A stretch of 64,000 bases of DNA from Breviolum minutum Mf 1.05b.01 (GCA_000507305.1 DF239411.1:177615-241614); one strand, 5' to 3'. Positions 9,443 to 21,775 are shown, counted from the first letter of the stretch. Program-made: numbers and translations. The notes: generated by a model not told the origin, from the letters alone.

Positions 9443-12281
9443 CTGGGCTGTTCTGGAGGTTTGGCGGCTCATTTGCACCATTCTTGTGTACCATAATCTG
9501 GTCACTGATAAGGTGACCGTCCAAATGGCAAGGTTGGTGGCTTTATGTCTTGTAATTCACGCGCTCTTGTTGTCCAAATGTGGCTAGAAACTTTGCTAGT
9601 TGCCTTGCATAGGGGGTGGCATGCAACAGTAAAATGGTGTTGTTTCTTGGGTTTGTTGCGCTGGCGGGTGCATGTTGTTCATTCTGATACGTAATGAACC
9701 TGATACTGATACTCTCTCCAGTCTTTGTGTTTAAGTTCGTTTTGTTGCCGTGGGCTTTGTTTGATAAAGGGGCTCACTAAAATTGTGAAAGGGACATAAG
9801 CATGCATAGGCATAAGCCTCATGTCACTTATCAAGCAGGCGTCCATCTACAGATGCTTGAGCTTCCCTTATCTTCTTGAAAGATGAAAGAAGTAAGTTTC
9901 GCTAGCAGCTAGCGGAGGGTTTCTGGAGTATTTCTTGGACAAGCGTCAATTGATTGATCTATGTTGGGCACCAACCTCACCTGAAGTTGGTAGATTCTAG
10001 ATGGAACCCCCACGCGTTGACATCAGTTGACGTCAGTTGACCCAGATGCTGCAAAAGCCGATTTGCTCGACTCCTGGGTTTCCGGACCTTGGAGCTTGCT
10101 TTACATTGACCTCAGGTAGCCTGCAGGGAGCTGATCCTTGAGGCTTTTAAGTGGGGGAAGAACACCATGTCACGGTGAGAGACCGAGGCAAAGAAGTGTT
10201 GTTGCACTTATAGTGGATCATGATGAGGTCATAAATACCATAAGCAGTTCACAGTTTACATGTTCAGACCCTCAACCAAACATATCCTAAAATGAAAATG
10301 GCATCCTGTGCCACAGGCGTACTATGCTGGCACAATTTGAGGCTCGACGAGTGACTCGGGTGAGCCACCTGGAGCTAAGAACAAACCAGGACTCCTGCTG
10401 ATACTGGCACTGAGACTTGAAATGCAGTGCTTCTCTTGAATTAGCCCAACCAGAAAACTGATGGAGACATAGGAAGTGTATGACTCATGTGAGAGCTCCT
10501 AGAAATACAGCGGTGGCATATTGCTGACACGAGTCCATCAATTGTGTTGCGGCCCCGTGTGGATTGAGCGCGATTGCATGTTGTCACGGTTTCACACCTA
10601 TCAATGCATCACCGCCGGGGTAGCTTTAGGCAGAGTGAAGTGATAGTTTTGGTTTGCTGGCCGATTTTTTCTGGATTTCACAAATTCAGCTTAGTATGAA
10701 AAGAAACGCAGGTTCCGTGATGCAAATGTTAGGACATGTTAGGACCTAGGATGTGAAGCGCACGATAAAATTGTGCCTTATATGTGTGAAGGCAAAAAGT
10801 TGCGAGAGCTCAGACTTCATGGCCACGAGAAGCCATTTCGTTCACACCATGACGGGAAATTTGACAGGAGGTAAGTAAATTGAGCACAACTACCCATAAC
10901 CATGACTTAATGAAAGAGAGGGCATGGCGAGGCATTCATGCTAAATATACACAGCAACACATTTGTGATTTGTGACTTAGGTGATGAATTTACAGTATAT
11001 AAAGTAATATATAAATTTGCCATGCCACACAAGTTACTCTCAGTGACTCTAAAAGCTATTGTCAATGCTGATGACCCTGGGCATGTTCAACTATAAGTCA
11101 ACTATTTCGCACCTTGCCATCAGAATGTGCACTGACCTCGTAAATCGACTGGTCAGGTCCTTATCAGTGGCAGACAATGGCCTGGGCCATCCATGTGGAA
11201 CGCTGGCAGCAGCCTTTGGCCTCAGGCGATTCGTACAACCCATTGAGCAACGGTATCATCGAATTGACTTATAGCCCATCTTACGGCATTGGTTTCTGAT
11301 GGTTTCTGAGTGTGATAAATGCCGCGAAATTCAGAGAGAGAGAGAGAGAGAGAATTTCGTGGAAAAAGTATGAACAAGTCATGTTTGCCAATCCAACTGT
11401 ATGGGGGCGTTACTCAGGATACACTGCTTCAAACAGAACAACTGTAGGATGTGGGTCCGTTTCCACCTATGAAAGAGCCAAGGACCTCTTGGCTCGGAGC
11501 GAATGCCCGTTGAAGGTGCCTCGTGACCTGTGGGGCAGAGTCTCGAAGCGTTGATGCCATGATTAAGAAAAGTTATATTCATAGATCATTGCAGACCCAA
11601 ACGTGAAGAGTGTATTGGGTTGAAGCTTGGATTATCCAAAGTCATATGAGGCCATGTTCCTCTCTACCAAGCTATATTAGGCCATGACAAATTACTGATG
11701 ATGCGGGAACATGTATAGATAGAAATAACGCGGCACAGTGGAAGAATACAAAATGACACAAAAAATACAAATGCAACCAAGATCAAATTAGTCCCGGTGT
11801 GGGCATTAGTTTTCTCAGGCTTTGTTGGCACAAATTCATTCTCCACAGATAATTGTGTTCATCAAATACGGGCTTCATATGCCTTTTGTAAAGTGATCTT
11901 GAGAAAGTCGGAGGAGGGTTTGACTGACGAGCGTGCAGTGTTCGTCAAAAAAGTGCGAGGCATGTTCTTGTGCAAGATTGTTAGTTCATCATGAGTTGAA
12001 CAATAAAGATCATTTCAGCAGCAACCTTTTGCTCAAAAGTGGCTCGTTATGGCTCGTTGCTTCTGAAATGGACAGTTTTCTTGATTGTTCTGCACCCCCA
12101 ACCACCATCCAGACGTGAAGAACTGCTGTAAATTCCGGGCCAAAACCAGAATGTGAGAAATCCCAGCCCAAACTTGTTGGAAGCTTGGCAGAAAAAAAAT
12201 CCATCAGGAGTTGGCTTTGGCTGAGAACTCGATCAGCAGCGGTGCGGCGCCTTCAGCTGATATTGATTGATTCACTTTCAG
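9443..12281. other. mostly non-coding
   Basis: This holds a (GA)n run at about 11332-11352. A + frame at 11059-11274 is open, with one phase reading a plausible segment, but without paired borders. Nothing else can be supported. Confidence 0.35.
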
Positions 12282-12488
12282 AGTCATTTCCGTCGGCTGG
12301 CAGAATCTCCCAGCAAAATCAAGTTCCTTACACTTGTCCCAGCCAGATGCCAGAAGATGCTATGTTCTGTGATAGGAGAAATACTTTGCTTGCTTCGAAC
12401 ATTGGCAAAGCTTGCACGCAGCGAGGACCAGAAACTGCCGTATGAACTGCCCAATGCCAAGTATGTTGAAAGGTCGAGGGCACCATGA
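12282..12488 (+). CDS. candidate exon, helical, unknown
   Basis: A strong acceptor (TTCACTTTCAG) at 12281 opens a phase-0 frame to TGA 12486. It reads SHFRRLAESPSKIKFLTLVP, a hydrophobic and Cys-containing helix (KMLCSVIGEILCLLRTLAKL), then a charged segment (ARSEDQKLPYELPN). It may be a terminal exon, or it may be spliced at GAAAG|GTCGAGG near 12474. The strand agrees with the left array. Function unknown. Confidence 0.48.
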   Translation, partial: SHFRRLAESPSKIKFLTLVPARCQKMLCSVIGEILCLLRTLAKLARSEDQKLPYELPNAKYVERSRAP

Positions 12489-12704
12489 GTGTTCAGCATC
12501 GCTGCAACGCCTGCAGGACCTTTATTTAGACTTGGCCCAGACAGCAGTTCAGCCTCAGGCGGGCCTTATGTGACCTGTAGAGCCTCAAAACTCGAGGATT
12601 GGCTTATTTTCCATTGGTTGTCCATCTCGAGAAACTGCTTGGATGTTATTCCTCAATATGTTTCATGGGTTTTTCATGGCTTCAGGAAGCACCTTAAGCT
12701 TCAG

Positions 12705-12731
12705 GATTATATGTGGGCAATGCTGACTCAG
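12705..12731 (+). CDS. candidate 27-nt micro-exon
   Basis: An acceptor AAGCTTCAG and donor ACTCAG|GTGAAC enclose GAT...CAG, phase 0-0, reading DYMWAMLTQ. The frame is also open upstream (HGFRKHLKLQ), so it may be the end of a longer exon. It lies 217 nt after the exon ending at 12488. Confidence 0.33.
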
Positions 12732-13069
12732 GTGAACTGTGGTGCTTTCTCTGTTTTTTGGCTGGAACAGTGATGATCAGAAGAACAAAGAGAATTTCTA
12801 AGGAACTTCACGAAGATGGAACTTTACTGGTGGATTGCCAAATGCTGTGACGTTGGCAGGTTCTCCCTTTTGCAGCGAAGGCGCTCGTGCGGTGTCGAGG
12901 CATGAGTGGGGAGAAGGGTTGGGTAGCTACACTGCTGGTATCAATCGAAGCCATGCTGTTGATGGACAAGATCTTGCATTAGCTGGTACCAGTAGGTAGA
13001 TGTAGGCAGTAAGGAAATTAGTTTATTTTGCCACGATTGTACAGGGTTTCATAGACCCAAGTGGTGCAG

Positions 13070-13427
13070 GATTGTGTCCATCAGAACTGCAACATGCATT
13101 TCTGTTGTTTTTCCTGTCAAGGTCATCCTTCTCACTTGGACTGTCCTGGTTCCTGCTGTTATATTGCACATGTGCGGCCATTCCAGAGAAATTAGTGACA
13201 CATCACAGAGAGGGAAGGAGGCTACATCTGATAAGATATGGATAACTCACGCAGGTGTGGCAGATGACGCTAGCATTGAAAGTTTGAGAGGATCACACAG
13301 CCCGTCGGCTTCAAAAAAGCACCGCTTTATTTTAGATGATTCCGTCATTTTTCTAAGTAGGACCATTTGCCAGTCATTAAAGCCTTTTGGAATGCATGGC
13401 ATTCAACAACCAACCAAAGTCTTGTAA
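13070..13427 (+). CDS. open frame with a hydrophobic segment, low support
   Basis: After an acceptor GGTGCAG, a frame of about 118 codons runs to TAA 13425. It has a hydrophobic segment (VILLTWTVLVPAVILHMCG) that could cross a membrane, then a polar Ser/Lys-rich part (GSHSPSASKKHRFILDDSV). No donor or family supports it. It would be the last + strand feature before the convergence zone. Confidence 0.25.
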
Positions 13428-14984
13428 TAATGATATGGTAAATTTAAAGCTCTTGGGCCTCCAACACACCATATTATGGAAGTTGCACTTGCAAGCGATC
13501 ATGTCCGTATGATTTCCCTTTATTTTCCATGTCCCCCTCTTTGGGACACCTTTTTTGCAGGCTTGGTGATCAACCTGGCAGGATGCAGGGTACCTTAGAG
13601 TTTGCCTGCATTTACCATTTGGCACACTAAACCGAACATGTCCAACATGGCAATCAAAACCATGAGAAGTTTCACCTTTCATAAACAAAACGCGGCCCCA
13701 CCTTCATTGGTAATACTATGGTATAGTGACTCATGATGGCCTTGATTCACGACATGGGTTCGCTCTTGGACATGGGAGCGGGCCCACCAATAAAGGGAAA
13801 AGGCCTTGATCCACGTTGTCAACATGTCCATCATTCCCATACATCAGAGTCATGGAACCTCCGTGAGGCAGAGGATTGACTTCGGAGCATTTCGAGGCGG
13901 ATTCGAGGGTGAAGCACCGACACCTTGGGGTAAACTTCATGAAAGGAGGTAGAATCCCATGGAAGTTTTTAAGGCTAAGGCTCTAAGGCAAGGCAGTTTC
14001 AATGCACAAAGGTCCTTGGAGCCAAACCTGAAATTTATTGAAATCTCGCTAGAGAGTTCCCCTCGCTATGTAGGCAGATCTCTATGGACTGCGACCTGGG
14101 CGCCTGCTGCTAGGGCCTGAAGATGCAAAGTCTAAGGTGTGAGCGAGCATGTATCTCCCCAACGATAGCAAAGAGGTCAATGATCAATCCATTGTGCAGA
14201 GGTACGTGATCTAGATTTTGCATGAAAGCGCTCTCTGATTACACAAAAAAATCAGAACTGCTCGTGAAACTGAGGTTGTGATTTCCTGAGAGGCATGCAA
14301 GAGGTTGGGTAGTGTAAAGACATCTTGGGAAGGCAGCACTTTGCTAGCACCTCGATCCCAGCAAAGTGGACGATGGAGGAGACAAGGAAGGAAAGACAAA
14401 AAGAAAACACAAGAAGAAGCCCAGCCTGGTCATTCCCCAACAGCAAGATCAGCATGCTCTGACTCTTTGGGCATTCATTCGTGCGTACTGGCATATATAC
14501 ACATATATATATAATCCAAGGGGTATACAAATAGTTATACTATTTTACAACACTCATACGTAATTACGTACACGTAATCCCATACGTATATAGTATATTT
14601 AAGCATTTATATATAATTATATAGATAGCCCCGGGTCCGATAGGCACTGCAATGAAGGAACAGTGTGTAAAAATACTCAAGCTACAAATCTACACATATG
14701 CAAATTTGCTTGATGCTGAGCTTCTGCTTGCTTTGCTATGCAATTTCTGCGCAACATGCAAATTCCATTTGTATACTTGCTTTGCATAACTTGCAACCGG
14801 GATGGTGGGGTAGGGTAATGCTCTTGCACCTGACAGTTGCTGGAAACAACCTGTTCATTGAGTCAGGCAAAACAAAGACCTGATGTTGTGGTTCCGATGT
14901 TGCCCATGAAGCTTTCAATATAGCACAGATAATTTGTTGAAGACAATGGGACACCCACTCGACAAATTCTGAAGGTAGAAAAAG
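13428..14984. other. no supportable gene, AT content rising to the right
   Basis: There are short palindromic AT-rich tracts such as TACGTAATTACGTA near 14558-14571 and TATATA runs at 14490-14630. No exon with paired borders was seen on either strand. Confidence 0.4.
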
Positions 14985-16440
14985 AATTCGTCAATATTAA
15001 ACTTGAAGGGCCAAAGATAAGATTACATAAATATACATTTAGACTATTTTACACTTTAACAATGGGGATTTCGATCCTTTTGAAGAATTAAAAATCAAAT
15101 TTTGAATCTAATCTTTTAATCAATTTTCTTTTAACAATATCAACAACAAATATATACTAAAATATTCATTCTTAAATTTAAATAAATAAAAATATCTGCC
15201 TGATTTTTAAATGATTAAAAATTTAGATATATATTTTAATATTATTTATTTATATTAATATAGATATAAATTATATATAATGATTAAAGGAAATATATAT
15301 TATTAATGTTGAATAATATAGANNNNNNNNNNNNNNNNNNNNNNNNNNNNNNNNNNNNNNNNNNNNNNNNNNNNNNNNNNNNNNNNNNNNNNNNNNNNNN
15401 NNNNNNNNNNNNNNNNNNNNNNNNNNNNNNNNNNNNNNNNNNNNNNNNNNNNNNNNNNNNNNNNNNNNNNNNNNNNNNNNNNNNNNNNNNNNNNNNNNNN
15501 NNNNNNNNNNNNNNNNNNNNNNNNNNNNNNNNNNNNNNNNNNNNNNNNNNNNNNNNNNNNNNNNNNNNNNNNNNNNNNNNNNNNNNNNNNNNNNNNNNNN
15601 NNNNNNNNNNNNNNNNNNNNNNNNNNNNNNNNNNNNNNNNNNNNNNNNNNNNNNNNNNNNNNNNNNNNNNNNNNNNNNNNNNNNNNNNNNNNNNNNNNNN
15701 NNNNNNNNNNNNNNNNNNNNNNNNNNNNNNNNNNNNNNNNNNNNNNNNNNNNNNNNNNNNNNNNNNNNNNNNNNNNNNNNNNNNNNNNNNNNNNNNNNNN
15801 NNNNNNNNNNNNNNNNNNNNNNNNNNNNNNNNNNNNNNNNNNNNNNNNNNNNNNNNNNNNNNNNNNNNNNNNNNNNNNNNNNNNNNNNNNNNNNNNNNNN
15901 NNNNNNNNNNNNNNNNNNNNNNNNNNNNNNNNNNNNNNNNNNNNNNNNNNNNNNNNNNNNNNNNNNNNNNNNNNNNNNNNNNNNNNNNNNNNNNNNNNNN
16001 NNNNNNNNNTAAATTAATCTAAATTACATTATTCAAATAATAATATTAATTTTATAAAAAATACATAAAATTATTATTATTATTATTTATTATTAAAAAT
16101 TAAATATAAAATTATATATTTTATATAATTATTTTAGCAATAAATATTATTAAATTAATTTAATTTTTAATATAATTAATAATATTATTATAAATTCAAA
16201 AATTATATTTCTAAATAATTAAATTAATTTATTAATATTTAATATTTAAATTAATAAATTAAAAATTATTATAATATTTTAAAAAAATCCAAATAAATAA
16301 ATAAACAAATCCCAATATCCAATAATCTCCAAACATTTCCAAATATATTTTTAAAAAATTATCTTTTCGGAAAATATAATTTTGATAAATATATATTTTT
16401 AACATATTATATTTTGTTTATTTTTATATTATATTTTATA
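14985..16440. other. extremely AT-rich island between converging gene arrays
   Basis: The sequence becomes almost pure A/T (TAAATTAAT, TATTATTAT-type strings) from about 14985 to 16440 and then returns abruptly to ordinary composition at 16441-16460. It contains no coding signal. It lies between the + strand genes to the left and the - strand genes to the right. It could be a true boundary element or a foreign or misjoined AT-rich segment around the gap. Confidence 0.85.
15323..16009. other. assembly gap (687 N)
   Basis: A run of undetermined bases inside the AT-rich island. The 238-codon frame spanning it is meaningless. Confidence 0.99.
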
Positions 16441-16790
16441 TTATAGCAAAAAATGGTAGGCCAAAGACGGCGACATTTGTGCAGCAGTCTTTACGAGACG
16501 ACTTCCTTCCACTATCTCTCCAGCTTCAAGCATTGCAATCCCCTCTTGATACAATGCCATGGCCTGTCATGGCCGGCAGGCACATAACCCTGGTTGGGTG
16601 CCAACAATTCAACTCCCGCTACATCTTCATGGTCCAGTAGATTGTTAAACCGAAGTTTCGAATCATGTGCACCAACCAATGTAATTTATCTTGATTCCAA
16701 ACTCCCCTTCAATTGAGATGGCACGCATTGCTTCTCGGCATGCCTTCTGGTCTTCCACCGTAGCTGGGACAAAGTCGGCTGGCATTTCAC
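16441..16790 (-). CDS. two - strand exons, possibly the 3' end of the methyltransferase-like gene
   Basis: The upper exon starts at 16790 after a TTGCTAG acceptor and reads EMPADFVPATVEDQKACREA and MRAISIEGEFGIKINYIG. Its 3' border is uncertain (possible GA donor). The lower exon 16441-16563 (acceptor CATGACAG) reads AMALYQEGIAMLEAGEIVEG, then SRLVKTAAQMSPSLAYHFLL and TAA. Both are clearly protein-like helical sequence with a small-residue-rich, TPR-like feel, but no repeat can be proven. The stop codon and last residues sit exactly where the AT-rich island begins, so the true C-terminus may have been replaced by the island. They follow the exon ending at 17220 on the same strand. Confidence 0.5.
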
Positions 16791-17219
16791 CTAGCAACCC
16801 CAACCGGAGAGGCATTCAAACAAACATAAACAAAACAGATTGCATACCATGCCAAACAGTCTACTATTTTGGTGGTTTGCACAAAATTCTACATGTCACG
16901 AGTCACAAGGCATTTTAATAATTCCTTTTGGAGGATGCAAACAACCTTCACTGATATGGGGAACAAGGGACATTCACATGACCCATGTTGGGCACAATAT
17001 CCAAGCCAGCACGCTCCCCCATACTTCAAGGTGGCCCAATGCAGCTGACATTGAAGAAGCACCACCGCAACGACAATGTAATCATTATAGTAGCAATAGC
17101 AATGGCAGTAGTAATACCAACAGCAAAATCTATGCGAACGACAATGACAATAACACAAATCATTGCAAATGGTGACACAATGATGTGACAATCATAAGTA
17201 TAATGCAAATTCTCACCAA

Positions 17220-19232
17220 TTACACATACTCCTCGCCTCGCCGGTTATGCGAAAACTCAACCCACGTGGGGTTTTTGTAACCGACACAAAAAGCCTGGAA
17301 AGAACCAATTCTTTTCGCCAGGCGACCAATTTCGGCGACCAAAATCTCAGCTTTCAGCTGCTCTCTTCCAGCAGAAACATCAGGTTTTCGGATCATCCAC
17401 TGCCGAGGTTGAGCCTCCACTACCCAATATCCACCTGAACACCAACAAAAATGGAAGGGACGCATACATCTTGAAAGCTATTGCGGTTCAAATCAAGTTC
17501 TCTGCGACAACATTAGGGGTGGGAGATTTTGTTCTGAAAGACAACTAACTGTCAGCATCACCTCACACAATAGTAACCACCATGCCATGCCTGCTTCGAA
17601 AAAGAAGATGCCAGGCAAATTCATGAAAAGTTCGTCCTCAGCTGACCTTCAGCCAGCATGACGGCTGACAAGTGTCATGATGCGTCATGCAGTGCAAGGG
17701 GGGAGAAATCTACTGCAACGAAGGGCAAAATACAGGAAGAACAAGGGGAACACAACTAGGATCGTGAGACTGTAAGCTGTAAGCTAGAACATACATGTTT
17801 GCTTATGTGGACATGAATAATATACATTAAGATACAATATATCTTAAATACTACATAATCTCTTATATCTTTACAGGATACACATGTAGACACTACTACA
17901 CAATATCCATTATACACTCCTACATTCTGTGTAAGTATGGAGTATGTGGGCATTCCATTCACCATGTATGCGCAGGATGTGTGGCACTGTCCATCTCGTC
18001 TTTTTGGCTTCCTAGTTGAATTATCAAGGTGCTGGTACAAAAAATCTCTTCACACAACGTGATAAAAATGACGATACAAAAACATACAAAAACAAGAAAA
18101 CCTGCACTTCAGACTTCAGAATCGTCTCCAAGCCACTGACGGATCTTTTGAGCCCTGAGAAATTCAGACAGATCTGATTCAACTGCAGGCCAATCCAGGT
18201 CATCTCCCAGCAAAACACCACCTGGCCGCATCAAACGATAGGCCTCCGTAATCTCCAATAGCGTCTCTCCTTTCAAATGCGCAGAGTCCAGGTATAAAAA
18301 GTCCTTGACTCGCAATGTGGTGCACACGGAGTGTTTCTTTAAGATTTGGGGATCCCAGCATGGGAACTTTGCGGTATGCGTTGAAACTGCCATTCGTATT
18401 TGTGAAAGAATTTCTGCAGTGACCTACACTTACAATTACATCAACCCAAGTACCTGAACATATTAACGCCTGCCAATATATCATCAAAAGTATCATCAAA
18501 CATAATCATCTATTCCTCGTCCTTGCAGTGTTTATAGATGTTTACACTGATAGGTTAGCACTGCACATTCAAAAATAAAAGTCTACTGTCCAGCTTGGAG
18601 ACGACCAATGGAACTATTTCCTCTGCTGCCAAGTGCTGTAGGGCACGCAGTCCACAAAGTGAAGAAATTGGAAATGGCACAATGATATTTGCGTATTGCT
18701 GCGTGTTCACCATGAACTGCAGAAAGAGTTGTGGACACCCATCTTTGAGCAGCAAACTCGATCTTCCAGTTGCTTGCTTATTCAACCACATCGCAGCATC
18801 TCCAAGGAAGGTGTCGATACAAACTAGGCAGGCTTTAGGGTCTACAAAGCCTTTCACCTGCTCTAGTCCTGTGGTTTTGGAGCGCGCCCTCACTAAGGCT
18901 GAAGCCATTCGTATGCTGCTGCCTCCCTTAAACGACCCCACCTCCACCAAAAATTCTGGCTGCAGCTGCTCAAAGAGGGCGTACAAGAAGTCGCTCGGAA
19001 CATTGGTGTGAGGATACGAGTGGTCTTCCTTCATAGTTTTGTTGGAGATGCAACCATAGGGTCCAGTGGATGTTCCATGTAAGTGCTCGCACAGTCGCCC
19101 ATGCAAGGCTGACCCCACCTGCAAGGGTTCTGCACCAGCGGCCTCGGGAGGCCCACGGCGTGCAGAAAACCAGCCGCGGCTGAACCATCCAGCCCCAAAA
19201 GCAGCAGTTCCAACGAAACATGCGAAGACCAT
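17220..19232 (-). CDS. membrane-anchored class I SAM methyltransferase-like protein
   Basis: Exon 1 runs from ATG 19232 to about 18630 (GC donor) or 18615 (GT donor). Residues 1-18 form a hydrophobic anchor (MVFACFVGTAAFGAGW) followed by Arg-rich sequence, as in a type II membrane protein. Next come a Cys/His-containing linker, FLVEVGSFKGGSSIRMASAL (the SAM-binding glycine-rich loop) and CIDTFLGDAAMWLN (motif II Asp). Exon 2 starts at 18336 or 18366 and ends at 18129; it holds VKDFLYLDSAHLKGETLLEI and GGVLLGDDLDWP, the conserved strand-4/5 signature of the methyltransferase-24 type. Exon 3 (17434-17220, acceptor GTTCAG) continues GYWVVEAQPRQWMIRKPDVS, which fits the final beta strands. The exon 2 to 3 join is in phase only with a GA donor (CTTG|GAGACG). 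Substrate unknown. The chain may continue into the exons below 16790. Confidence 0.75.
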
Positions 19233-19265
19233 CGCACCGACGCAAAAAACAACTTGAGTCCTAAC

Positions 19266-19300
19266 CTGCAGCCACGCAGATTCACTAGAAAAAAAAACAC
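19266..19300 (-). promoter_or_regulatory. acceptor region upstream of the methyltransferase start
   Basis: Read on the - strand, a T9 tract with CTAG and then CTGCAG|G lies 33-65 nt before ATG 19232. The previous gene on the strand can end at 19321, so this is the only room for a 5' end. It fits a spliced-leader acceptor in a tightly packed tandem array. Confidence 0.4.
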
Positions 19301-19320
19301 CTATTCCGCTTCTCCCTTAC

Positions 19321-21775
19321 TTATTTTCCATATTTTTCCATATGTGCTTGACCTTCAATATGACCACCTACGAACATCTGGAAGTACAAGGATTCTACAG
19401 TTCCACTGAAAATTTCGCTGGGCGAAGCCAGTAGGAAGATTCCATTTTCTTGGTTCCAGGAGAACAGGCTTAGAGGCTGAGGGTGAGGTTGCCTTAAACT
19501 CAAGAATACAGTGTTCAGAAAGTTCATCATTAATGCCGCTGACACTGATTTTTTCAGGTGACTACTGCAGCGTCAGGTTGATCCTCTGTCACATGAGACA
19601 TCCTGCAGGTCGTCTGACAGTCAACTTGGAGTCGTTGCCATTGATCCAGTTCCACGACATCAAATGACAAAACCAGTCCCAAATATCATAGAGCTTACCC
19701 AAATTCAAATTCTTAGACGACTACCAGCGATTTAGCTGTCGTCCAATTCCATATTCTAAGTAGTCCAGAAATGTTCAGGATGTAAATTGTTGTAATTAGC
19801 CCAAATCTGCCCAAATATATTTTACAAAACCTTCCGAAACCCTCAAAATCCAACATCCATCAACTCATTCGTCATGCAGCAAATCCATCCCAAATCAATA
19901 CTCAGGAACCAATTCTCAAGAAGTCTGACTTCACTGATTCGTTACTCGAGTAAAGTGTATCTATCTCAAACAGAAGGTCTCTTCATACACCTGGAACAAT
20001 CCTCCCATGAATTCAGAAGGTCCATTTACTGAGCCCAGCTTTTAGCACGGTTGCACCATCCACTTCCAATAGAAAACTGTGTTGTGGAAGTTAACATTTC
20101 AGTTTTCAGGATTGTTTGAGCCATTAGGGACCAGGTCTTTTCAGGTTGTTTCAGCCTCGATGAAATCCCAGTCCTACACCGACGCCGAGCACCAGACCTG
20201 CTGGATGAGGCCATTACTTCACGTTGTTATTGATGGTGTTTCATTGATAATCGCTCCTTGAATATCATCATTCAAATTTGAGACTGGCTGCCAGTCTGAA
20301 CAGATTATAGTATGGCGTCATAAACCTTTCAATGGACTCCTTTTTCTGACTGACTTCCAGTTATTATACCACACACCGAAATGACCTTGTATGGATGATC
20401 CAATCCAAAGGATAATTCATCCCAACAAATCCCAGATTGCAACTGAAAGAGTTTGGAAAAACAATTTACATATTTTGTATTGTTTTGTCTATTTTCCCTT
20501 TTAGAAGCCTCAAGATCCATCAAAAAGATTTACATTTCCACCCACCAAACCCCATACACCAAGGGGTGGAGCCTGCGTTTGAGTGAGCGCCAGTGGCCTC
20601 TGGGATCTGACTGTGGTCCTTTGGGAAGGATCACCGCACGGTTCATCTCATAGCCATTGATCATAGCTCCCAAGCACCGTGCATCACAGCCCACAAAACG
20701 TAGAGCAAGCCTTGGCTGTATATAGGATAGTGTCAAATCGAGAAAAAAAAAACTCCTACTTTCCGCTATAGTGGTTGATTCATAGGGGTCCTTCTAATGG
20801 TTTATGATATTCCCTATATAACTGGGTAGTATAATCCCATATGCAACCCAACCAACCAGAGTTTTTTTCGTGGCAGTCTGCCGCCCTGCCGATCTGAGCC
20901 CATGGACCCTGCGCGGCGCCGCTCCGAGAAGTTCCCAGGACTGCCGTGGACCGTCAGATCCTTGGAAGTGAATCTGGGACTGACGGGTTGTGCATCCAGA
21001 GTCTTGAGGAGATGTGGTTCAAACATAACAAATTGGCGTGAAGTATCTTATCTACCTTCAAAATTTTCTAAGAAATTGTACACATATGCTATCAAATGAC
21101 GAGAATCAAGATTCTACATGATTCTATTCATGCTTCTTGAAAAACACAAAAGGAGTCAGGAAAAAAGTCAATTGAGCTGGAAGTCAATATCTTACAGGTC
21201 TGCTCCCAATGCACGTGTCTCGCATCGAAGATGCCTGCTTTACTGCCATACTTTCGACAATGTTTCGGTCTGACACAACTTGGACATGACTCAAAGCTTT
21301 CAAGCCATAGACCTCTTGACACATCTTTAGTCCAGCCATGGAACGCTGTGAATAGATGCATGCCCGGCCATTAGCTTGGCACAGACCTTCCAAGGAAGCG
21401 GACGTTTTTGCTGCAACAGGTGATCCCAAGAAGTTTATCTAGTGCTTGACCATGCTGACAAAATCAATTGAAACCAAATCCAATCAACTCACACTGCTGA
21501 AGTTCTGACCTGCTCTCCCAAGAGATCCACATCAGGAATCTCCTGTTGCAAAACCAAAGAGGTTGTTGCAAATGTCACGTTCTTTGCTGTGATACAGGTG
21601 ATTGTGATGGTGGATGTTGTTCATCCGCATCAATTGAAGGCACATTTCAAGTCAACGAAACTTAAGGGATAGCAGTCTGATGCTGGATCAAAATCTCATC
21701 CAATACGCCCAATGCCTGGGTCAATAGATGGCGGCTGGCACTGGTAGGCTGCCAAGGAAGCCTTCCCAAACCTTG
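19321..21775 (-). CDS. multi-exon unknown gene
   Basis: Exons read on the - strand are as follows. 21775 to about 21665: GLGRLPWQPTSASRHLLTQA and LGVLDEILIQHQTAIP. 21542-21510: EIPDVDLLGEQ, 33 nt, acceptor CAACAG, donor CAG|GTCAGA. 21410-21196: SLEGLCQANGRACIYSQRSM, then LSHVQVVSDRNIVESMAV, donor CCT|GTAAGA. From 21002: TLDAQPVSPRFTSKDLTVHG and NFSERRRAGSMG. 20715-20560: RLALRFVGCDARCLGAMING, then RAVILPKGPQSDPRGHWRSL, phase 0-0, donor TTG|GTGTAT. 19544-19368: MMNFLNTVFLSLRQPHPQPL and NGIFLLASPSEIFSGTVESL. The last can also read through to a stop at 19321. Borders are good, but not every phase was reconciled, so exons may be missing. I do not recognise the protein. It is followed 89 nt later by the methyltransferase-like gene on the same strand. 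Confidence 0.6.

Noticed and set aside
15306..16022. 238-codon frame across the N run
   Set aside because: It consists of undetermined bases in an AT-rich tract.
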